64,000 nt of DNA, taken from assembly GCA_031772625.1 (NCBI GenBank), contig CM062807.1:1150141007-1150205006 (forward strand), read 5' to 3'. The position numbers and the translations under genes are program-made. This document shows, piece by piece, positions 33,004 to 44,985 of the stretch (its first letter is position 1; each line of letters opens with the position of its first letter). The notes under the pieces are model-generated. The model had not been told where the DNA came from, did no database searches, and saw only the letters and a list, made by a program, of their open reading frames with translations. This DNA comes from Pinus tabuliformis (Eukaryota; Streptophyta; Pinopsida; Pinales; Pinaceae).

Positions 33004-34227
33004 TGTAACACCCTCCTCCCACACTTACCCAAGCTAACCGGTCCGTCGGGGTAAATATGTGACGAAGAGTTACCATGATGTGATTCAACTCCCCAAGTAC
33101 AATTAAGGAAGTGGAATCGACAAACCAAAACCAAAATAACCTTTCTCAGGAGCTATTGAACCCCCGAAGGCTAACCAACCATTCCAGGTGCCCAACCCCT
33201 GAGTTAACTTGATTTTTTAGTGCCCTAGACTCCCAGACGTTGGCACAACAATGTTGGAATTTGACTCTAACCCTCCAGTGGCATGCACAGCCTACAAGGG
33301 AGCAACTATAGTCTTTTTAACTCAGTTCTATGTCTGTGACTACGATATCTGCAGTACATTCTCAGGGCTAGTCTCCAGACCACTACACAGAACTTAATGA
33401 AACTCTCATAAATGATAAATGACATAGGGACAAAGCCTTCCACACAAAACTTACATAATAACTTGTGTTGGACCAGCCAACATTCAAGGGGTATGCCCGA
33501 TATGTGGTCCCAACTAGACCTCACACCATTTGGGATAGGAGCCCCATCCGAAATATGGCCTTATTTTCGATTTCTTAAGTATCTTCCTTGGCTCTAACTG
33601 TCAGCAAGAGAGAGGAATGCAAATTTTCCTTTGAAAAACAATTGAGTGTGCCTGGTGAGTGTTCGGTTGTAAGTGTGTCAAGGCTCTTCTACTACAAAGG
33701 GAGAAAAAAAATTGAGTGTCTAAGAGAGAGGTAATGTACCACCCTAGTAGAGACACACGCAACCAAGAAGGATTTGTCTAACATCCAACTGGATAGTCCA
33801 TAAAGATGTGATGGTCATTACAACCAATCAATAAGGAAGATTTGTCTAATATCCAGTGGAATAATTTGCAAGCATGTGACAACAATAGCGACCATTATAG
33901 TACATCTTCAATATGATAAGTACTAAAATAACGTAAATGGTTCAACTACTTTAACATAGATGAAAGCAAACATGAATTACAATCATCCACAAAATAGTCT
34001 TATAAATATTCATAATCCATGCATGAAGAACATGTTGGCCATGAGGCTTCTAATATTAAGTAAAAGTTCCAAGACACATGTATACAATGAACACCACTAG
34101 CTCCAATAGTGGAGCGTTGGAGCCACCACTTGCTCCTCAAAAGAAATAATCCTATCTCTCTAATGCCTTGCGGGAGGAGCCAAGGTGAAAAGTCCTTTGC
34201 TCATATAATGAGGGTGTATATATAACC
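33004..34227 (+). mobile_element. LTR-like remnant, target of the copia insertion
   Basis: Begins TGTAACACCCTCCTCCC, a common LTR start, and ends at a TATA-like GTGTATATATAACC just before the copia element. Its continuation after the nested copia and gypsy elements would be 42106-42214 and 45606 onward. A diverged tandem pair (AAGGATTTGTCTAA at 33767, GAAGATTTGTCTAA at 33836) lies inside. There is no coding frame. The LTR identity is inferred from its ends and TATA only. Confidence 0.35.
34182..34227. repeat. 46-bp flanking duplication, left
   Basis: Identical to 42060-42105 over 46 bp (starts AAGGTGAAAAGTCC, ends ATATATAACC). It directly abuts the 5' LTR. Copia integration normally gives 5 bp. 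Confidence 0.9.
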
Positions 34228-35507
34228 TGTTGGCATTATGGCACAGGTTTGGAGCTATGGCACAGGTGTTGTCCTTGATGGCAACTCACTCTGGTGACAG
34301 ATCTCAGTTCAGGCTCTCATAATGAAGGAAAAGATATATACGCAGGTTCATGTAGACGAAGACGCGTATATACGCGGGTTAGACGTTTCAAAGGCGCGTA
34401 TGCGTATACACGCACTTTCACGCAAGTAAAAGCACGTACATGTTGGAGAACTTACTTTTGGTCCGTGGTATTTAGTCCTTGGTAATTGAACCTATGGTTT
34501 TGGGCCATGGTATCTCGTCAGAAGTGTTGATCCCAAGTATTGGGTCCATGGTATTGTTTTGTTATGGTTTTGGACCGTGGTATTGTGAAAGGCCTAAGAC
34601 TATAAAAGAGGAAGGAGATCATTTGGCAAAGTATGATCTGAATTATTGAATATATGATAAAGTGCTAGATCTGAAATATTGGTGATTGGGTTATGGTGCA
34701 GATCTGGATCTGAATGAAGGAGGAACCTAAGCGCAAAGAGAAGGATAAGTTCTATTGATGGGTCATAATCTTAAGGCTTGAATAATAGTATCTTTGTATG
34801 ATTTCGATCTGTTATATGTGGCGCATGCTTGATCTATAAATCTGGTAATCTGGGTTAATTAATGTCTGAATATTTGAAAGAGTGAATTATCCTTTATAGA
34901 TCTGTACGCAGGTTCAGTGAAGCGAAGACGCATATACATGCTGGTTCTGTGAGTAAAAACAACGTATACGCAGGTTGGTCCAAACACAGAAGCGTATGCA
35001 CACAGGTTTCTGGGTATTGAAGTAGCGTACATCTGTTGAGTTGTGTTCTAGTTGCTTCTATTTGTTGCTGCAGTGTTTTGGGTTCAGAATTTGGTGTGTG
35101 GTTACTGTTACTATGTTCTGGGTACAACTGTCAGAGAAGTGTCTACTTGATTCAGTTCTAATTGGTGAAAAGGAGACTGTTTGATGCATAAATTCTTGAT
35201 GATTGATTGATGTTCATGGATCCAGTCTGAAAATTTATGAAACGTGGTCCCTGGAAGAAAGAGAAGGTTGTAGCCTTCTGTAGGTCGGCACCTAAGTACT
35301 AGTATCTTGGCTAGTGCAAGAGCTAAGGGGGTTGTAGCCCCCTTCCAAGAGAAGCTGGGGAACGAGAGAGGGTTGTAGCTCTCTGTAGGTTGCAGCCTGC
35401 GTACTGATAAAGGACTGCACCAGTACAAAATCATTGTAAAAATAAGTTTCTAATTAAAGAAGATAGAGACGAATTGCAACAGGTGGTTTTCACCCACATT
35501 GGGTTTC
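34228..35507 (+). repeat. 5' LTR of SIRE-like copia element, 3'-truncated
   Basis: TGTTGGCATTATGGCACAGG to ATTGGGTTTC; collinear with 40570-41846. It ends by fusing to gag at 35508. It contains a 14-bp perfect palindrome CGCGTATATACGCG at 34363-34376 and several related ACGC(A/G)GGTT words. A TATAAAAGAGG box lies near 34600. Confidence 0.88.
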
Positions 35508-36512
35508 AAGGCTTCAGGCAAAGGAGATTACTATGAGTCAGGACATCTGTCAGAAGAAGAGGAAGAATCAAATTTTGTCAAGAACCTTCAACGAGGTGCT
35601 GGAAGATTCAGAGGTAAGTTACCTTTCAAATGCTTTGCTTGTGGAAGAGTCGGTCACTATGCTGTCAAGTGTCCTCATAAAGATAAGTTTGACAAAGGTA
35701 AGGAACCTATTAAATGGAACAAGAAACAGAATGTAAATAAGAAAAGCTATTACACTCATGAAGATAGTGATGGACTTTCAAGTAGTGATGAATATGAACA
35801 AGGTTATAATTATAAACTTTTAATGGCTTTTGAAGATGATGATTTTGTGGATGCTATAGATGAAGAAGGTCTTTATGAAGAGATTTCTAGACTCAAATTT
35901 TGTTTAGAAGAGAAGAATGTGATCATAGATACTCTACAATTCCAGCTTGCTGAAAAGGAAAAACATCATGAAAAGTTAGAATGTGAAATTGTGGGACTTA
36001 GAAAAGAGATTGAGAAAACAAAAGCTCTTAATCTTAGATTTGTTAAAGGATCTGACACTTTAAATGAGATTATCAAAGTGCAGCATTCTCCACTAATCAA
36101 GACAGGTCTGGGATATAATGAAGAATCATCTCAAGCACAGAAGCCATCCACCTCCAAAAGTTATCTTGATGCAACAAGGAGAAGTGAAATGGTTGACAAT
36201 CAACAGCAAAGGCACAATGCTGCTCATCAAGTAAATCAGGGACAATTTACCTCAAGAAAGAACAAAGGCTACCAGGTAAATCAAGGGCAATCTACTTTAA
36301 GGATGAGTAGAAGCTACAACCAGCCACAGGTAAAACCTTCTCAATTTGCCTCAAGAATGGATATCAATAGAAAATACAATCACTTGGCTGGTAGATTTGA
36401 TAATCGCAGGATTTTCTTCAATGGCCAATGTTTCTCTTGTCATAACTTCGGACACAAAGCAGCTCAGTGTGTTGCCTACAAAACTATCATGACTAGAGAA
36501 GCTCAAAAATAG
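35508..36512 (+). pseudogene. Copia gag, C-terminal part
   Basis: Reads in one frame from the LTR fusion point, so there is no native start codon. It carries a CCHC knuckle at 35631-35672 (CFACGRVGHYAVKC), an acidic Glu-rich segment, a coiled-coil-like stretch (about 35860-36060) and a second knuckle at 36429-36470 (CFSCHNFGHKAAQC). It ends at an in-frame TAG (36510-36512), after which pol continues in the same frame. The UBN2-type capsid region expected upstream is missing. Gag would package element RNA. Confidence 0.85.
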
Positions 36513-39500
36513 AGGAGCATGACTGGGATCATGAAAAGGACCTACAATAACTTTTTTGCTCTTGAAAATGAAATAGAATGTTCTATTTGTAACAATTTCG
36601 ATCATGAAGATTCTGAATGCAGGAGCAGGTTTCGGCAAACAACTCAGAAGGAGCAAGCCTCGAGTGCCATAACATGGAGAATGAAAGAACTGCAACCAGA
36701 AAGATGTGGTATAGCCTTATATGCGGAAGGGCAGGAAAATCAATGGTACATCGACAGTGGATGTTCAAAACATATGACGAGTGATAAAGAAAAACTTCAG
36801 TCATATTGTGCCTTAGAGAAGGAGAAGAAAGTATCATTTGGAAATGACACCCCTGCGTTCATAAAAGGTAAAGGTTCAGTTCAGTTGAAAGAAAGGGTCA
36901 AAGCTGGAAATGTTATGTTTGTTGATGGTTTAAAGCATAATCTACTGAGTGTCAGTCAAATGTGCGATCAAGGAACTGAGGTAATATTTCGATCAAATGG
37001 ATGTAGTGTTCGTGATCTTGATACGGGAAAAACAGTGATCAAAGGCATAAGAACTCCAAATAATTTATACATATTCAAAGAAGGACAACATCAATGCGAT
37101 CTAAGCAAGAATGATGAACATTGGCTATGGCACAGAAGATTGGGGCATCTTAGCTTCTCACAGATAAGGAAAGCATGCAAATACCAGGCAGTTCGTGGTC
37201 TTCCAGACATCAGAATTCCAGACAATACAATATGCAAATCATGTCAGTTTGGTAAGCAAACCAGAACTAACTTCCCTGAGAAGGAAGGATCAGCCAGCAG
37301 GCCGCTTGAACTTGTCCATACTGATGTATGTGGTCCATCTAGGAAAAGGTCACCTCGAGGAGAAGAATACTTTATATTATTCATTGATGACTTTTCCAGG
37401 ATGTGTTGGATAGGACTTATGAAGCACAAAGACGAAGCCTTTGAAAAGTTCAAATCATTCAAAGCCTTGGTGGAGAACGAATCAGATCACAGAATCAAAT
37501 GCCTCAGGTTTGATCGAGGAGGAGAATTTACCTCGAATGAATTTTTCGATTTTTGTGAAGAACATGGAATAAGAAGGGAATTCTCTACAGCTAGGACTCC
37601 TCAGCAAAATGGAGTAGTGGAAAGGATGAACAGAACGGTTCAACAAATGGCTCGTGCTATGCTTGATGAGTCTGGAACTCCCGCAACCTTCTGGGGTGAA
37701 GCCGCATTTGCTGCAGTTGTTATTCTCAACAAAACAAATGTCTGGGTGAACAACACTCAAACTCCTCATGAGCTCTGGTATGGTGAGACTCCTTCGGTAA
37801 AATATTTCAAAATTTTTGGAAGCAAATGCTATATCAAAAATACTGATGAAAATCTTGGCAAGTTTGAACCTAGAGCAGATGAAGGCATTCTCCTTGGTTA
37901 CTCTCCCCACAGCAAAGCTTACAAGTGTTACAATAAAAGGCTTGGAAAAATTGTTGAAAGTATTGATGTAGTGGTTGATGAAGAAGAAAACACTCCTAGG
38001 CAGGTAAGATCTAAAGATTTCAAAGATGATGAGGACTATCCATCAACATCAAATCAGATTCATGATGAAGAAGAAACCCATGGGGCACCAGAAGAACAGA
38101 TAAGGATAGAAGAAAAGACTCCATCCAGGTACGTTCAAAAGAATCATCCATAATCTCAAATCTTGGGGCAGAAAGAGGCAAGTATACAAACAAGAAGAAC
38201 ACTTGCAGAAGCCTCAAGCTATTTGGCATTGCTCTCATCCACTGAACCACAAAATGTAAAAGAGGCATGCAAAGATGAATGTTGGGTCAAGGCAATGGAT
38301 GAAGAACTTGAGCAGATCGAAAAGAATAACACTTGGGAGTTGGTTCCTAGACCAAAAGATAAGAATGTCATAGGGACAAAATGGATCTTTAAAAACAAGT
38401 TGAATGAAAATGGGGAAGTTATTAGAAACAAGGCCAGACTTGTTTGCAAAGGGTATGCTCAACAAGAAGGGATAGACTTTGAAGAAACTTTTGCTCCAGT
38501 TGCTAGACTTGAGGCCATCCAAATGTTCCTTGCTCTCTCAAGCTTTCAGAAGTTCAAAGTATTTCAAATGGACGTGAAATCAGCTTTTCTGAATGGAGAC
38601 TTAGAAGAAGAAGTGTATATTGAGCAACCAGATGGATTCATCCTTAGAAATGATCCAAAACTTGTAAGCATACTTAAGAAGGCTCTCTATGGTCTTAAAC
38701 AAGCTCCAAGGGCTTGGTATTATCGTCTGGACAAATATCTTCATCAACAAGGTTTCTCAAAAGGATCAGCAGATAGCAATCTTTATATAAAAATTGAAAA
38801 TAACAAATTGATAATACTTGTTGTGTATGTTGATGATATCATCTTTGGCAGCAATGAGGAAGCTATGAGTCAAAACTTTGCCTTGGTGATGCAGAAAGAA
38901 TTCGAAATGTCCTTGCTTGGAGAATTGACATATTTTCTTGGATTACAAATCCAACAAAATGAAGGCAGTATCTTTTTATCTCAAACCAAGTACCTCAAGC
39001 AGATTTTGAAGAAGTATGGCATGGAAGATTCGAAACCAGTATGTACCCCTATGGTTACAGGATGCAACCTCAGTGCAAATGATGAATCAGCAACAGTGCA
39101 TCAACCAACTTATAGATCCATGATTGGAAGTCTGCTCTATTTAATAGGTACCCGACCAAACATCATGCATGCACTGGGAATGGTTGGAAGATTTCAGGCA
39201 AATCCTAAGGAAACCCATCTTCAGGCAATAAAGAGAATTTTCAAGTATCTTCAAGGAACTCAAAACTATGGCCCGTGGTATCCAAGAGATACAGATCTCA
39301 CTCTTCATGCTTATACAAATGTAGATTGGGCTGGAAGCGTGGATGACAGAAAAAGCACAAGTGGTGGTGCATTCTTTATGGGTTCCAGATTAGTATCTTG
39401 GTTCAGCAAGAAACAGAGTTCGATTGCTCTATCTACAGCTGAAGCAGAATATGTGGCTGCCGCATCTCGTTGCACACAACTCCTTTGGATGATGCAAACT

Positions 39501-39782
39501 TTTCAGGATTTTCAAATCACTTGTACTCCACCTATCTCCATCTTATGTGATAATACAAGTGCTATCAGTATCTCAAAGAATCCTGTCATGCATTCAAAGA
39601 CTAAGCACATACCGATCAAGTATCATTTTCTCCGGGAACAAGTGTTGGAACAAAAGGTCAAATTGGAGTATGTTCCCTCTAAGGAACAAGTTGCTGATAT
39701 TCTCACCTAACCACTTCCCAGGGAAACTTTTGAATACCTCAGACAGAAGCTGGGAGTAGTTGATGCATCATCTTGCTGTTGA
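36513..39782 (+). pseudogene. Copia pol: protease, integrase, RT, RNase H
   Basis: One reading frame continuous with gag, broken only by TAA at 38151-38153 and TAA at 39708-39710. A third knuckle (CSICNNFDHEDSEC, 36579) precedes the protease (WYIDSG, Asp at 36753). The integrase zinc domain (HRRLGH...CKSC) and catalytic core (TDVCGP, RGGEF, NGVVERMNR) follow. RT has [12 protein letters not shown] and the YVDD box at 38826-38837. RNase H has YTNVDWAG, where a first Asp of the usual YxDxDWAG is Asn, then STAEAEYVA and LCDNTSA. The last residues (PLPRETFEYLRQKLG) lie after the third stop. Absence of frameshifts suggests recent loss of function. Confidence 0.9.
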
Positions 39783-40569
39783 AACTTGTCTGTTTCAGAG
39801 AAAAATGGGTGTACGCGAGTTGCCTGAGGAGGATCCGCGTACATACGCCGGTTTATGCAGAGACAGTCACGTATATGGTAGTTTGAAAGAAATCAATGGG
39901 GACAAACTCTGGTTGAAGAAAGTCTGATATGGGTCTGACAGAGACCATCTGGCACAGGTTTAGGGGGAGTAGATAAACTTCTGATAATGCATTGTTGGCA
40001 TTACATTAGAAGCTCTTGGTTTAGGTTCACAGCTGTTGATCTCAGGTGGAACAAATGCAGAGGGAGAACATAAGGAAAACATGGTTGCTGATCTGAATAG
40101 TGATTGACAGATGCTGCTGATATCAGTTATTGGTGACTTTCATAAGTCTTGCTCTAAATATTTCGTCTCTATGTCATGTATCTCTTTTATGGTGTCAAGG
40201 TCATGTAACAGCCTATTTTGGTTTCCCCACTATGCCTGGGATGAATGATGTAATGTACTTGGTTGTCATATGTAAATTTCTGATGTATCCCCACTTGGTT
40301 GGGTGGATGATCCCCACTTGGTTGGGTGATGGATGTGTGCATAGAGTCTTTTTGGTGATAGGAAGGTCTTTTATGATGTATAAGTCATGGTTCTTCTTGA
40401 AGAACATCTTTTTTCAGATCTTGCCTACAGTTAGGGGGAGCATGGTCAGCACAGCAGAGTAGAGATTTCAGCATGTACTCAGGGGGAGCACAACCCTTTG
40501 CCCTTGATGACAAAGGGGGAGAATGACTTTGAGGATCTTGGGGTTTCCATCAAGTCCAAAGGGGGAGAT
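39783..40569 (+). other. 3' non-coding region and PPT of SIRE-like copia element
   Basis: No gene. Contains GGGGGAG words at about 39964, 40434, 40482, 40518 and 40561; the last (AAAGGGGGAGA, about 40558-40568) adjoins the 3' LTR and is the polypurine tract. Near 39810-39880 it carries ACGCGAGTT and ACGCCGGTT words like those of the LTR. No envelope-like frame remains. Confidence 0.65.
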
Positions 40570-41977
40570 TGTTGGCATTATGGCACAGGTTTGGAGCTAT
40601 GGCACAGGTGTTGTCCTTGATGGCAACTCACTCTGGTGACAGATCTCAGTTCAAGCTCTCAGAATGAAGGAAAAGATATATACGCAGGTTCATCTAGACG
40701 AAGACGTGTATATACGCGGGTTAGACGTTTCAAAGGCGCGTATGCGTATACACGCACTTTCACGCAAGGAAAAGCACGTACATGTTGGAGAACTTACTTT
40801 TGGTCCGTGGTATTTAGTCCTTGGTAATTGAACCTATGGTTTTGGGCCATGGTATCTCGTCAGAAGTGTTGATCCCAAGTATTGGGTCCATGGTATTGTT
40901 TTGTTATGGTTTTGGACCGTGGTATTGTGAAAGGCCTAAGACTATAAAAGAGGAAGGAGATCATTTGGCAAAGTATGATCTGAATTATTGAATATCTGAT
41001 AAAGTGCTAGATCTGAAATATTGGTGATTGGGTTATGGTGCAGATATGGATCTGAATGAAGGAGGAACCTAAGCGCAAAGAGAAGGATAAGTTCTATTGA
41101 TGGGTCATAATCTTAAGGCTTGAATAATAGTATCTTTGTATGATTTCGATCCGTTATATGTGGCGCATGCTTGATCTATAAATCTGGTAATCTGGGTTAA
41201 TTAATGTCTGAATATTTGAAAGAGTGAATTATCCTTTATAGATCTGTACGCAGGTTCAGTGAAGCGAAGACGCATATACACGCTGGTTCTGTGAGTAAAA
41301 ACAACGTATACGCAGGTTGGTCCAAACACAGAAGTGTATGCACACAGGTTTTTGGGTATTGAAGTAGTGTACCTCTGTTGAGTTGTGTTCTAGTTGCTTC
41401 TATTTGTTGCTGCAGTGTTCGGGGTTCAGAATTTGGTGTGTGGCTACTGTTACTGTGTTCTGGGTACAGCTGTCAGAGAAGTGTCTACTTGATTCAGTTC
41501 TAATTGGTGAAAAGGAGACTGTTTAATGCATAAATTCTTGATGATTGATTGATGTTCATGGATCCAGTCTGAAAATTTATGAAACGTGGTCCCTGGAAGA
41601 AAGAGAAGGTTGTAGCCTTCTGTAGGCCAGCACCTAAGTACTAGTATCTTGGCTAGTGCAAGAGCTAAGGGGGTTGTAGCTCCCTTCTAGAAGCTGGAGA
41701 ACGAGAGAGGGTTGTAGCTCTCTGCAGGTTGCAGCCTGCGTACTGGTAAAGGACTGCACCAGTACAGAATCATTGTAAAAAGAAGTTTCTAATTAAAGAA
41801 GATAGAGACGAATTGCAGCAGGTGGTTTTCACCCACATTGGGTTTCCACCTTATATCTTGTGTTCTTGTGTGTGATTGTCTTCTGCTCTGTTTCACTGTT
41901 TCTGGTTATTGTTTATTTGATTCTGATACACAGATTAATGATCAACATCTGTAAGATAAATTAATTATAAGTTTGCA
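40570..41977 (+). repeat. 3' LTR of SIRE-like copia element
   Basis: Starts TGTTGGCATTATGGCACAGG after the PPT. It continues beyond the point where the 5' LTR is truncated, with typical R/U5 wording (TTCCACCTTATATCTTGTGT). I place its end at CA 41976-41977 because TGGTAT follows, as at a PBS. An alternative is that it extends to 42059. Confidence 0.75.
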
Positions 41978-42059
41978 TGGTATACGCGGGTTTCCTTATC
42001 TGTAGTTGCGTATATACGCGGTTTTCACTAACTGAAGTAGCGTATATGATATGGGTTTG
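41978..42059 (+). other. Leader-like sequence beyond the 3' LTR
   Basis: 82 bp between the apparent LTR end and the 46-bp duplication. It starts TGGTATACGCGGG (only the first six bases match an iMet-type PBS) and has two more TATACGCGG words, so it appears to belong to the element rather than the target. Finding leader sequence outside the 3' LTR is abnormal. Confidence 0.5.
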
Positions 42060-42105
42060 AAGGTGAAAAGTCCTTTGCTCATATAATGAGGGTGTATATA
42101 TAACC
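42060..42105. repeat. 46-bp flanking duplication, right
   Basis: Identical to 34182-34227; followed by the continuation of the interrupted LTR-like remnant (CATGGGTGATGC). Confidence 0.9.
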
Positions 42106-42214
42106 CATGGGTGATGCTTCACCTCCTTGTGACTCTTTGACTACCCTCATGATTGTTTGACTTCCTATGACTTTTCGACATTACATGACTCTTCATATTT
42201 TGTATGTGTCCTTT

Positions 42215-42851
42215 TGATCCAGGTGGATATTGGTGGCCACCTGCCAAGTCCACCTGGACCCCCACCATTGTCAGTCTCAGCATTTTCAGTTTCCTTAATT
42301 GTAGCACAACCTACTATTTTTAGCAGTTTTTCGGGTCCTGAACTTCCGGAGCCGTTTTGAGGCCCTAAACGACGTTTTTTAGGGAATCCGGGGGAAACAT
42401 GGGTCCAAATGGACCGATGTTGCCCATTCCAACAATGATAGTACTCCGATAGATCTTTCTAACGAGCTATTGTACACGTCAAACGGAGATCGTATGCCAA
42501 AGTTACGACCCCGGGAAGTTGATGTACCAACTTACCCAAAAACGAGGCCCACAATTTGGCGTTTCATCTTCTAGGGTTAGGTTTTGGAATGTGAAGGGTT
42601 TTCCATTGTTTCTCAACAATAAATAGGCCCTCGAGCCTCATTGTAATACAGTTCGAAACAGTTCAGAGGCATGTAGCCACCACATCTCTTCTCAGAGATA
42701 AGCTACCATCGCCTTAGCTGGTTTATTTCCATTTCTGGTTGTAAGCATATTTCATTATTTTCCATTAATGAAATGAAGTATTATTTCCGCTGCATCTTTG
42801 TGTATATGGTTATCTCTGTAATTTGTTGCGTTCCTGTTTAAATCCGGATCA
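42215..42851 (+). repeat. 5' LTR of short gypsy element
   Basis: 637 bp, TGATCCAGGTGGATATTGG to AAATCCGGATCA, collinear with 44986-45600. AATAAATAGGCCCTCGAGCC near 42620 lies in the likely promoter/R region. Confidence 0.9.
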
Positions 42852-42852
42852 A

Positions 42853-42864
42853 TGGTATCAGAGC
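42853..42864 (+). promoter_or_regulatory. Primer-binding site, iMet tRNA
   Basis: TGGTATCAGAGC, a perfect match to the usual plant iMet-type PBS, one base after the 5' LTR. Confidence 0.93.
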
Positions 42865-42892
42865 GGTCTGCTTTTTCTCTGTTTTTCTTTGC

Positions 42893-44851
42893 ATGTCCCC
42901 AACAAGGTCGGGATATAAGGAGTTAGGGCTTGAACTGGTTGAACCTTTGCAAGACCAGCCTCGCAAATCCCGACGGCCTCCCATGGCGGACGAGAAGAAA
43001 GACGAGGGGGCAGGAGATCCCATCAAAATCTTGCTCGAAGAAGCCCTCGAGCGACAACGGAACGCGATGATGGACAACTTTGCCCAGATCCTTCAGCGGC
43101 TACCCAGAAGCAACGCATCGGCTTCCAGCAGCTACTCTGGAAACGCCACACCCTTTAAGGTACAAGTTAATTTTGAAATCCCCATATTCGAGGGTCAGAT
43201 AGACGCAGATGCCGTAGATAAATGGTTAAATATGCTAGAGGGTTATTTTTCTGTTCATGAATTTTCGAGTCAGGAAAAGATTGTTTTTGCTCTTCTCAAA
43301 GCAGCCCCTCACGTCAAGGACTGGTGGGAAACCTACTGCGAGCAGAAGGATGAAAGTATTGGCTCACTATTTTCGGCCGCACCCACCTGGGATTCGTTCC
43401 GGGATGCCATCAAGGAGCAGTACTACCCTGTCGGAAGCTATGAGGATGAATACATAAAGTGGACCACGTTGCGGCAGGGAAGGGACCAAGACGTGCTGGA
43501 GTTCACTAATCTTTTCCATACCCTTCGCACAAAGTTGGGTATCAAGGATTCGGAGCAACATTTGATACTCAAATACCGTGGCTGCCTGCACAAGTACATC
43601 CAGGAAGGAATACAATTCCTAAACATCCCCTCGCTCGGCGCAGCATACCGATATGCCGTCAAGGTCAAGCAGAAGTTTAAACAAAAGACGCAAGACTTTG
43701 GATCTGCGAATCCAAAACAGGGGAAAGGTGCCCCTAAACCACAGAACAAAGGACAAAGTCAAGGCGGGACAGCCGAAGACAACCAGCCGAAGCCGCAAGC
43801 AAAGAACAGCACCGCGAAGCCGAGAAAGGACACTGGAAAATGGTGCGAGTTCCATAAGAGCTCCACTCACAACACAAGCGAGTGTCGGGCCAAGCAGTCA
43901 CTGGTGGCTGAGCTAAAGGTTTCAGAATCAGATGCATGTTCCGACTCTGAGTTAGAATCCGATAAGGGGTATGAAAAAGGGAAGCAGATCATTGATGTGG
44001 ATCCCAACGCCACTGTTGCTACTGCCAAGATCCAGAAAAATGAGCCCGAAGATCCAGAGGAGGGGGAACGTCTTTTCCACTCACAGATGTGGGTGAAGGG
44101 TTCGCCGCTGTAATTCATTGTCGACAGTGGCAGCCAAAAGAACCTCATTTCAGTAGAGGTCGTGAAGCGGTTGGGCCTACCAACTACACCACACCCACAG
44201 CCGTACAGTATCAGTTGGCTTCACAAAGGACGAGATCTCAAAGTTCGCCAACAGTGCCGCCTTCCCTATAGCATCAAGCCCTTCACAGACGAGGTATTGT
44301 GTGATGTTACACCTCTGGATGTTTGTGATGTACTATTAGGCCAACCATACTTGTGGAGGCGACATGCTGTGTATGAGTCAAGGCCTCGCGCCGTCATCAT
44401 TTCTTTGGATAATTCATTATACAGGATACCGGAGGTAGCCCCACCTACCGCCACCTCTTTGATCACTGCTAAGAAAGGAAGCAAGCTCATCTCACAGACT
44501 ATGAAATTTATTTTCTGTCTGGTTCGCTCCCAAAGTAAGGGGAAGATCGTTGCTACATCGATAACCCCCGCGAAGGGTTCCTCCACACAGCAGCAGCAAC
44601 AGAGGGATACAGTCGTGACAGAACACAGGAACAACTTCTCCTTACCCGGAGGGGTACCACACAAGTTTCAGGTGGGTGACAAAGTTTGGTTACATTTGCA
44701 GAGGGAGCGCCTTACCAGAACCCATCAGAAACTCAGACCACTTCGACATGGTCCTTACACCAGTAACAAGGCTACGAGAAACAATGCTTTGAAGCACAAC
44801 ATTTCGCCATTCCTTCGCTTGCACCGAGTGTTCAATGTGGACCGTCTCTGA
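42893..44851 (+). pseudogene. Gypsy gag-protease-integrase tail fusion ORF
   Basis: One frame of 653 codons including the terminal TGA, interrupted only by TAA at 44111-44113. The start ATG (42893) lies 28 nt after the PBS. A Retrotrans_gag domain spans about 43160-43680 (phrases VDKWLNMLEGYF, VKDWWETYC, EQYYPVGSYEDEY). A CxxH-x4-H-x4-C variant knuckle (CEFHKSSTHNTSEC) lies near 43845. The protease active site FIVDSGS comes directly after the stop. From about 44480 the frame runs through a Gln-rich linker into the integrase C-terminal motif KFQVGDKVWLHLQRERL and HGPYT. RT, RNase H and the integrase core are deleted without loss of frame. The TAA could be a CAA-to-TAA mutation or a readthrough site. 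Confidence 0.87.
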
Positions 44852-44985
44852 CCATGCTCCCCAACATTTCTGGACACATCAGAGATTGCAGAACAGCTCA
44901 CCAGAGACCCAGCTCAGCAGAAGCTTCCTCATCTCAGGGAGGAACTTAACGCAATGGGGACCATTGCTTCCTAAGGGGGGAGGAA

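Larger units (their letters stand above)
34228..42059 (+). mobile_element. SIRE/Maximus-like Ty1/copia element
   Basis: 5' LTR remnant 34228-35507, internal region 35508-40569, 3' LTR from 40570. Order in pol is protease, integrase, RT, RNase H, as in copia. A 790-bp non-coding 3' region with repeated GGGGGAG words and the phrase CCCTTGATGACAAAGGGGGA is typical of the SIRE/Maximus group. A deletion has joined the LTR to the middle of gag, removing the LTR end, PBS and Gag N-terminus. The two LTRs differ at few positions, so insertion was fairly recent. Confidence 0.88.

Noticed and set aside
34294..34485. Arg-rich 63-codon frame, repeated at 40636-40827.
   Set aside because: It is inside the copia LTR and reflects the CGTATATACGC motifs; there is no sign of selection as a protein.
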